This document shows, one piece after another, positions 37,728 to 41,626 of a DNA stretch of 41,626 nt (positions within the stretch are counted from its first letter, which is position 1; the number at the start of each line of letters is the position of its first letter). The notes beneath the pieces are model-generated. The model had not been told where the DNA came from and did no database searches. It saw only the letters and a program-made list of their open reading frames with translations. This DNA comes from JBHEMK01 sp046262635 (GTDB taxonomy: Bacteria; Actinomycetota; Thermoleophilia; Gaiellales; Gaiellaceae), in the NCBI GenBank assembly GCA_046262635.1, contig JBHEMK010000061.1, positions 1 through 41,626 of the forward strand. The letters run 5' to 3'. A program made the position numbers and the translations under genes.

Positions 37728-38171
37728 ATGGACGCCGAGCTTCTGACAATCGGTGAAGTGGCGGCGCGTGGAGGGCTGCGCACGTCAGCTCTGCGCTTCT
37801 ACGAGGATGCAGGGCTGCTCAAGCCCACAAAGCGGGTGAGTGGACAGCGCCGTTACGACCCGTCGGCGGTCGACCGGCTGACGGTGATCCAGTTCTGCCA
37901 GAGCCTGGGCTTTTCTCTCGAGCAGACGAGAGAGCTGCTGGCCATACCCCGAGGGAAGACGCAGAAGCAGCAATGGCGCGAACTCGTCGACGTGAAGATT
38001 GGGGAGCTCGAGGAGACGATGGCTCGGGCGGAGACAATGAAAGCCGCGCTCCGGAAGAGCCGCGACTGCGACTGCATCGACGTGGAGGCGTGTGCCGCGA
38101 GCTGCAACACGGCCGACCAGGGCCGACCAACAGCCTTCGCCCTCAAGCCAGCGAGGCAGCGCAGCCTCTAG
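37728..38171 (+). CDS. SoxR-like MerR-family transcriptional regulator
   Basis: 147 residues from an ATG at 37728 with GGAGG 4 nt upstream. Residues 1-75 form the winged HTH (LTIGEVAARGGLRTSALRFYEDAGLL, then RRYDPSAVDRLTVIQFCQSLGFSLEQTRELL), a long dimerisation helix follows, and the C-terminal region has a cysteine cluster C-D-C-I-D-V-E-A-C-A-A-S-C. SoxR holds a [2Fe-2S] cluster with C-x2-C-x-C-x5-C; spacing here is C-x-C-x5-C-x3-C, so a cluster or a metal site is possible but not certain. A tight operator sits 12 nt upstream. No plus-strand partner gene follows, and the next genes are an ABC exporter on the other strand. Confidence 0.88.
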   Translation: MDAELLTIGEVAARGGLRTSALRFYEDAGLLKPTKRVSGQRRYDPSAVDRLTVIQFCQSLGFSLEQTRELLAIPRGKTQKQQWRELVDVKIGELEETMARAETMKAALRKSRDCDCIDVEACAASCNTADQGRPTAFALKPARQRSL

Positions 38172-38401
38172 CCGGTCGCAGGTGTCTTGGACCTGGCGGC
38201 GCCGACGCCCTCGGTCGGGCTCATCGCTGGAGATGGTGATCCCGCCGCCGGCAGGCAGGCTGTCGCAGGGCGGGAGAGCCGCCTGTGAACGGAGGAGCCC
38301 CGCGATCGTGCTCGACTTGCGGCTCAGGGGCGACTGTCGCCCAGCTCTCGATCCCCGATCGCCTTGGAGAGAAGAAACCGACTTCCGCGTCGGACGATGG
38401 T

Positions 38402-39172
38402 CTAGAGCGACCGCTGGTACGACCCGAAAGTCCAGGTCGCAAAGGCCGCCGTCGCCGCCATGCCGGCGAGGAGCAGCAGGAGGTAGACCCCGGTCGGCCC
38501 CCAATCGCCGCCCACGACCACGGCGTTGCGGGCCGCATTGACGCCCCAGTTGACCGGGTTGTAGCGGGAGATGCCCTGCATCCAGCCCGGCATCAGCGAC
38601 AGCGTGATCAGGATCGACGAGAGAAACATGAGCGGAAGGCTGACGAAGTTCGCGGTCGCGATCATCGACGCTTCTCTGCGGACGAGCAGCGCGACCCCGT
38701 TTGAGAATCCGGCGAAAACCATTGCGAGGAGCGCCGCGGCCGCGAAGACGACGAGCCAGCCGAGGAAGCCAGCATGAACGCGCACGCCGAGGGCCGAACC
38801 GATCCCGAGCAGGATCACCGCCTGGATGATGGCGATGAGGCCGGCGCGGACGATCTGCGAGAGCACGATCGAGAGCCGCGACGCCGGCGTGGCGAGGAAG
38901 CGGTCGACGACGTGTCTGTCGAGGTCGGTGATCATCGCCATGCCCGCCCAGCTGCCGCCGAAGAAGGCGTTCATGCAGACGATGCCGGGCGTCAGGAATT
39001 CGATGTACGTGCCGCTGCCTCCGCGCAGCGCGGGGACACGCGAAAAGAGCTGCCCGTAGAGCACGAGCCAGATGATCGGCTGGATTACGAGCATCACGAC
39101 CCAGATCGGCTCGCGCATGAGGTTCCGCGCTTGGCGTCCCACCATGAACCAGGTGTCGCGGGCGACCCTCAC
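38402..39172 (-). CDS. ABC-2 type exporter permease
   Basis: 256-residue membrane protein with about six hydrophobic helices, of the drug/antibiotic (DrrB-like) ABC-2 family. Landmarks are REPIWVVMLVIQPIIWLVLY near the N-terminus, FLTPGIVCMNAFFGGSWAGMAMI, RFLATPASRLSIVLSQI (the coupling EAA-like loop after the second helix), and the conserved SLPLMFLSSILITLSLMPGWMQ ... NPVNWGVNAAR near the C-terminus. The GTG start overlaps the ATPase stop (GTGA), so the pair forms one exporter. The substrate is unknown. Drug, lipid or polysaccharide exporters share this fold. Confidence 0.92.
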   Translation of the reverse strand: MRVARDTWFMVGRQARNLMREPIWVVMLVIQPIIWLVLYGQLFSRVPALRGGSGTYIEFLTPGIVCMNAFFGGSWAGMAMITDLDRHVVDRFLATPASRLSIVLSQIVRAGLIAIIQAVILLGIGSALGVRVHAGFLGWLVVFAAAALLAMVFAGFSNGVALLVRREASMIATANFVSLPLMFLSSILITLSLMPGWMQGISRYNPVNWGVNAARNAVVVGGDWGPTGVYLLLLLAGMAATAAFATWTFGSYQRSL

Positions 39173-40128
39173 GCCTTTCCCTCCTGGTCGTCGGCGCCGA
39201 AGGCGCGGCCCGTGTAGTGCAGATAGACGTCGTCGAGCGAGGGCCGCGCGGTGGTGACGGAAGCGACCCCGATCCCGCGCGCGTCGAGCGAGGACAGGAT
39301 CCCGGGGATCGCCTGTGCACCGTTCGGAACGCGGGTGCGCACGTGGCGCCCGTCGATCGTCGTCTCGGCGGAGTCGTCGAAGGCCGCGATGACGTCGGCC
39401 GCCGCCTCGACCTTGCCGTCCTGCAGCTCGACCGTGACCGACTCCCCCTGCAGGCCGCGCTTCAGTTCCTCGGCGGTCCCCTCGACGATGATCTGGCCGC
39501 GACTGACGATCGCGAGCCGGTCGGCCAATTGGTCGGCCTCCTCGAGGTAGTGCGTCGTCAGCAGGATCGTCAGGCTCTCCTGCTCGGCGAGGCGTTGCAC
39601 CTCGACCCACATCGCCGCGCGCGCCTCGGGATCGAGCCCGGTGGTCGGCTCGTCGAGGAAGAGGACACTTGGCCCGTGGACGAGTCCGAGCGCAATGTCG
39701 AGCCTCCGCCTCATCCCGCCGGAATAGCCCCGGACGACGCGGTCGGCGGCCTCCTGGAGGCCAACCAGCTCGAGCAGGGCCGACACTCGATCCTTCAGCG
39801 CGCCGCCCCCCATCCCGTAGATGCGCCCTTGGAGCATCAGGTTCTCCCGGGCCGTCCCCTCGCGGTCCGCGCCCGAATCCTGCGCCACGTAGCCGAAGGC
39901 CCTACGGGCGCGATTCGGATGCCGCTGGACGTCATGGCCCGCGACGAGTGCGGATCCCGAGTCCGGCTTCGTCAGTGTGGTCAGGACGCGAACCGCCGTT
40001 GACTTGCCGGCGCCGTTCGGTCCGAGCAGCCCGAAAACCTGGCCAATGTCGACGGAGAACGTGACGCCGTCAAGCGCCTGGACGGCCTTGTATCGCTTGT
40101 GCAGGTCCTCTGCGATGATCGCGTCCAT
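39169..40128 (-). CDS. ABC exporter ATP-binding protein (DrrA-like)
   Basis: 319-residue ATPase of the daunorubicin-resistance type. Walker A GPNGAGKST is at 36-44, YVAQDSGADREGTARENL gives the Q-loop, the signature GYSGGMRRRLDIALGL follows, then Walker B VLFLDEPTTGLDPEARAAMW and the switch His in TTHYLEEADQLADRL. The ~80-residue C-terminal domain (from about 240) ending PSLDDVYLHYTGR is typical of this subfamily. The ATG at 40128 has no close alternative. It is first in a two-gene operon with the permease. It diverges from sucC. Confidence 0.94.
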   Translation of the reverse strand: MDAIIAEDLHKRYKAVQALDGVTFSVDIGQVFGLLGPNGAGKSTAVRVLTTLTKPDSGSALVAGHDVQRHPNRARRAFGYVAQDSGADREGTARENLMLQGRIYGMGGGALKDRVSALLELVGLQEAADRVVRGYSGGMRRRLDIALGLVHGPSVLFLDEPTTGLDPEARAAMWVEVQRLAEQESLTILLTTHYLEEADQLADRLAIVSRGQIIVEGTAEELKRGLQGESVTVELQDGKVEAAADVIAAFDDSAETTIDGRHVRTRVPNGAQAIPGILSSLDARGIGVASVTTARPSLDDVYLHYTGRAFGADDQEGKA

Positions 40129-40370
40129 CCGCTCAGGCTACCGGCCTCAGCGCCGGTGACGGTCCCGGCGCTCGCTGCGGATCAGTCCTCAGCTCGGCAC
40201 GCGTGGCAGGAGGCCGCGTGCGTCCGCTCGACCGAAATTCTGCTTCGGTTCGCGACCCACGGGGAGCGAACAGGCTGCCGATCGGAGAGGGAGGAAGCCT
40301 GTCCGCAGGCAGACGAGTTACCCGTGCAAGGATGGAGTCGTAGCGTCGGCGGGGGCGGCCCCGGCGCCGT

Positions 40371-40376
40371 TAGAGT
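40371..40376 (+). promoter_or_regulatory. Possible -10 box for sucC (very short leader)
   Basis: TAGAGT fits TANNNT and ends 10 nt before the sucC ATG, leaving room for a leader of only a few bases. No -35 match and no strong ribosome site are seen. Confidence 0.3.
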
Positions 40377-40386
40377 CAGCGGCGGG

Positions 40387-41535
40387 ATGGACCTGTACGA
40401 GTACCAGGGCAAGGAGCTCTTCAAGCGCTTCGGCATTCCCGTCTCGGAGGGGCGACTCGCGGAGACCCCGGCAGAAGCGCGCCAGGCTGCCGAGGAACTG
40501 GGCGGCCAGGTGGTCGTCAAGGCCCAGGTGCTGACCGGCGGGCGCGGCAAGGCGGGCGGCGTCAAGCTGGCCGCGGATCCGGCCGACGCCGAGGCGAAGG
40601 CGCAGGACATCCTCGGGCTCGCAATCAACGGACACATCGTCCGGCGCCTCTGGATCGAGCGTGCATCCGACATCGCCAAGGAGTACTACCTCTCGGTGGC
40701 GTTCGACCGCGGCGAGAAGAAGCCGCTCTTCATGTTCACGACGCAGGGCGGCGTCGAGATCGAGCAGGTCGCTGAGCAGAGCCCCGCGGCACTCGTCCGC
40801 CTCCATGTCGACCCGCTCCAGGGCTTCCAGCCCTGGGTCGCCCGGCGGCTCGTCTACGGCGCCGGCGTCGAGGATCCCAGCGAGCAGAAGCAGATCACCT
40901 CAATCGTCGAGCAGCTGTACGAGGTCTTTGTCGGGACGGACGCGATGCTCTGCGAGATCAACCCGCTGATCGTGACGCCCGACGGTGAGGTCAGGGCGCT
41001 CGACTCGAAGTTCACCGTGGATGATAACGCGCTCTACCGGCACCGGGACGTCGCAGAGATGCGCGACACCGCCGCGGCCGACCCGCTCGAGACGTTCGCG
41101 CGTGAAAAGGGCGTCACCTATGTCAAGCTCGACGGCGACGTCGGGATCTGCGGCAACGGAGCGGGGCTGTCGATGTCGACGGTCGACGTCGTCGCGCACG
41201 TGGACGGCCGGCCTGCGAATTTCTGCGATCTCGGCGGTGGCGGCGACGCGGAGGGCGTGGTTGACGCGCTCGAGGTGATCACGCGTGACCCCCAGGTCAG
41301 GTCGATTTTCTTCAACATCTTCGGCGGGATCACCCGCTGCGACGAGGTCGCCCGCGGCATCCTGTCCGCGCTTGACCGGCTGGACATGAGCGCGTACCCG
41401 CTCGTCGTCCGCCTCGACGGGACGAACGCCGAGGAGGGCCGGAAGATCCTCTCGGAGGCGGGCAAGCCGAATATCCATCCCGAGGCGACGATGCTTGACG
41501 GCGCGCGCCGCGCGGTCGAGCTCGCCAGGAGATGA
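40387..41535 (+). CDS. sucC: Succinyl-CoA synthetase (ADP-forming) beta subunit
   Basis: TCA-cycle ligase subunit: succinyl-CoA + ADP/GDP + Pi to succinate + ATP/GTP + CoA, with SucD. The 382-residue product has the ATP-grasp start MDLYEYQGKELFKRFGIPV, the nucleotide loop VVKAQVLTGGRGKAGGVKLA, CEINPLIVTPDGEVRALDSKF, and the C-terminal CoA-ligase part with GNGAGLSMSTVDVV, ANFCDLGGGGDAEGV and FNIFGGITRCDEVA. Length is usual. The ATG at 40387 places LYEYQ at the family N-terminus. SucD is normally next, but the bases after the stop (41536-41626) do not begin like SucD. Confidence 0.95.
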   Translation: MDLYEYQGKELFKRFGIPVSEGRLAETPAEARQAAEELGGQVVVKAQVLTGGRGKAGGVKLAADPADAEAKAQDILGLAINGHIVRRLWIERASDIAKEYYLSVAFDRGEKKPLFMFTTQGGVEIEQVAEQSPAALVRLHVDPLQGFQPWVARRLVYGAGVEDPSEQKQITSIVEQLYEVFVGTDAMLCEINPLIVTPDGEVRALDSKFTVDDNALYRHRDVAEMRDTAAADPLETFAREKGVTYVKLDGDVGICGNGAGLSMSTVDVVAHVDGRPANFCDLGGGGDAEGVVDALEVITRDPQVRSIFFNIFGGITRCDEVARGILSALDRLDMSAYPLVVRLDGTNAEEGRKILSEAGKPNIHPEATMLDGARRAVELARR

Positions 41536-41626
41536 GCGGCGCGGTTTCCTGGGGCGCCGGCGGCGAAGCCGGGCCACGACGGCCGGGCGCCGGTCTCGAC
41601 CGCGGAGCCGGGGGCGACCTCTGGTC

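Noticed and set aside
41532..41626. An open frame at the window end, starting in an ATGA overlap with the sucC stop
   Set aside because: The translation is Gly/Arg/Ala low-complexity and does not begin like SucD; too short to judge.

Overview
The window is about 41.6 kb of very GC-rich DNA with actinobacterial gene content: carD, disA, acyl-CoA carboxylase alpha and beta genes, many GTG and TTG starts, and many 1-4 nt gene overlaps. I infer an uncultured or little-studied Actinomycetota, most likely class Thermoleophilia (Gaiellales or Solirubrobacterales-like). That placement rests on gene content and style, not on a phylogeny.

Bases 1-383 hold the N-terminal end of a nucleotide-sugar epimerase/dehydratase (minus strand), followed by about 800 nt without a recognisable gene. 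From clpC (1181) to a sigH-type sigma factor (17182) runs a housekeeping block whose order closely follows the Bacillus clpC-radA-disA-ispD-ispF-gltX-cysS-rlmB-yacP-sigH region: clpC, small membrane protein, radA, disA, carD, ispD, HAD hydrolase, ispF, [opposite strand: mutY, membrane protein, broken ASCH gene], small MerR-like gene, compact gltX, cysS, rlmB-like methylase, NYN/YacP nuclease, sigH. A tRNA-Thr(UGU) follows, then an amidohydrolase and a cysteine-dioxygenase-like cupin.

From 28808 down to 19024 on the minus strand lies a tight signalling operon: a 1982-residue soluble hybrid histidine kinase with nine in-phase 92-residue HAMP-type repeats plus a divergent tenth, then CheR, CheB (catalytic domain only) and a REC-PAS-GAF-PAS hybrid kinase. 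No chemoreceptor, CheW, CheA or flagellar gene is present. Upstream of it is a PLP-dependent gamma-synthase/lyase family gene.

The 30-37.2 kb region carries a biotin-dependent acyl-CoA carboxylase: beta (30070), a possible epsilon-like small protein (34539) and alpha with biotin carboxylase and BCCP (35450). The set is interrupted by a membrane-bound GGDEF+HD-GYP protein, two previously uncalled paralogous micropeptides ending in FGLSW just upstream of it, and a decayed IS481-like transposase. A zinc-ribbon protein and pgsA lie next to the alpha gene.

From 37.2 kb on there is a wrecked NarL-type response regulator, a SoxR-like MerR regulator with a perfect 18-bp dyad operator, a drug-type ABC exporter pair, and sucC. 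Gene decay (ASCH gene, response regulator, transposase) is confined to the accessory stretches. The observations I would look at first are the micropeptide pair in front of the c-di-GMP protein and the HAMP-repeat kinase/CheR/CheB operon.
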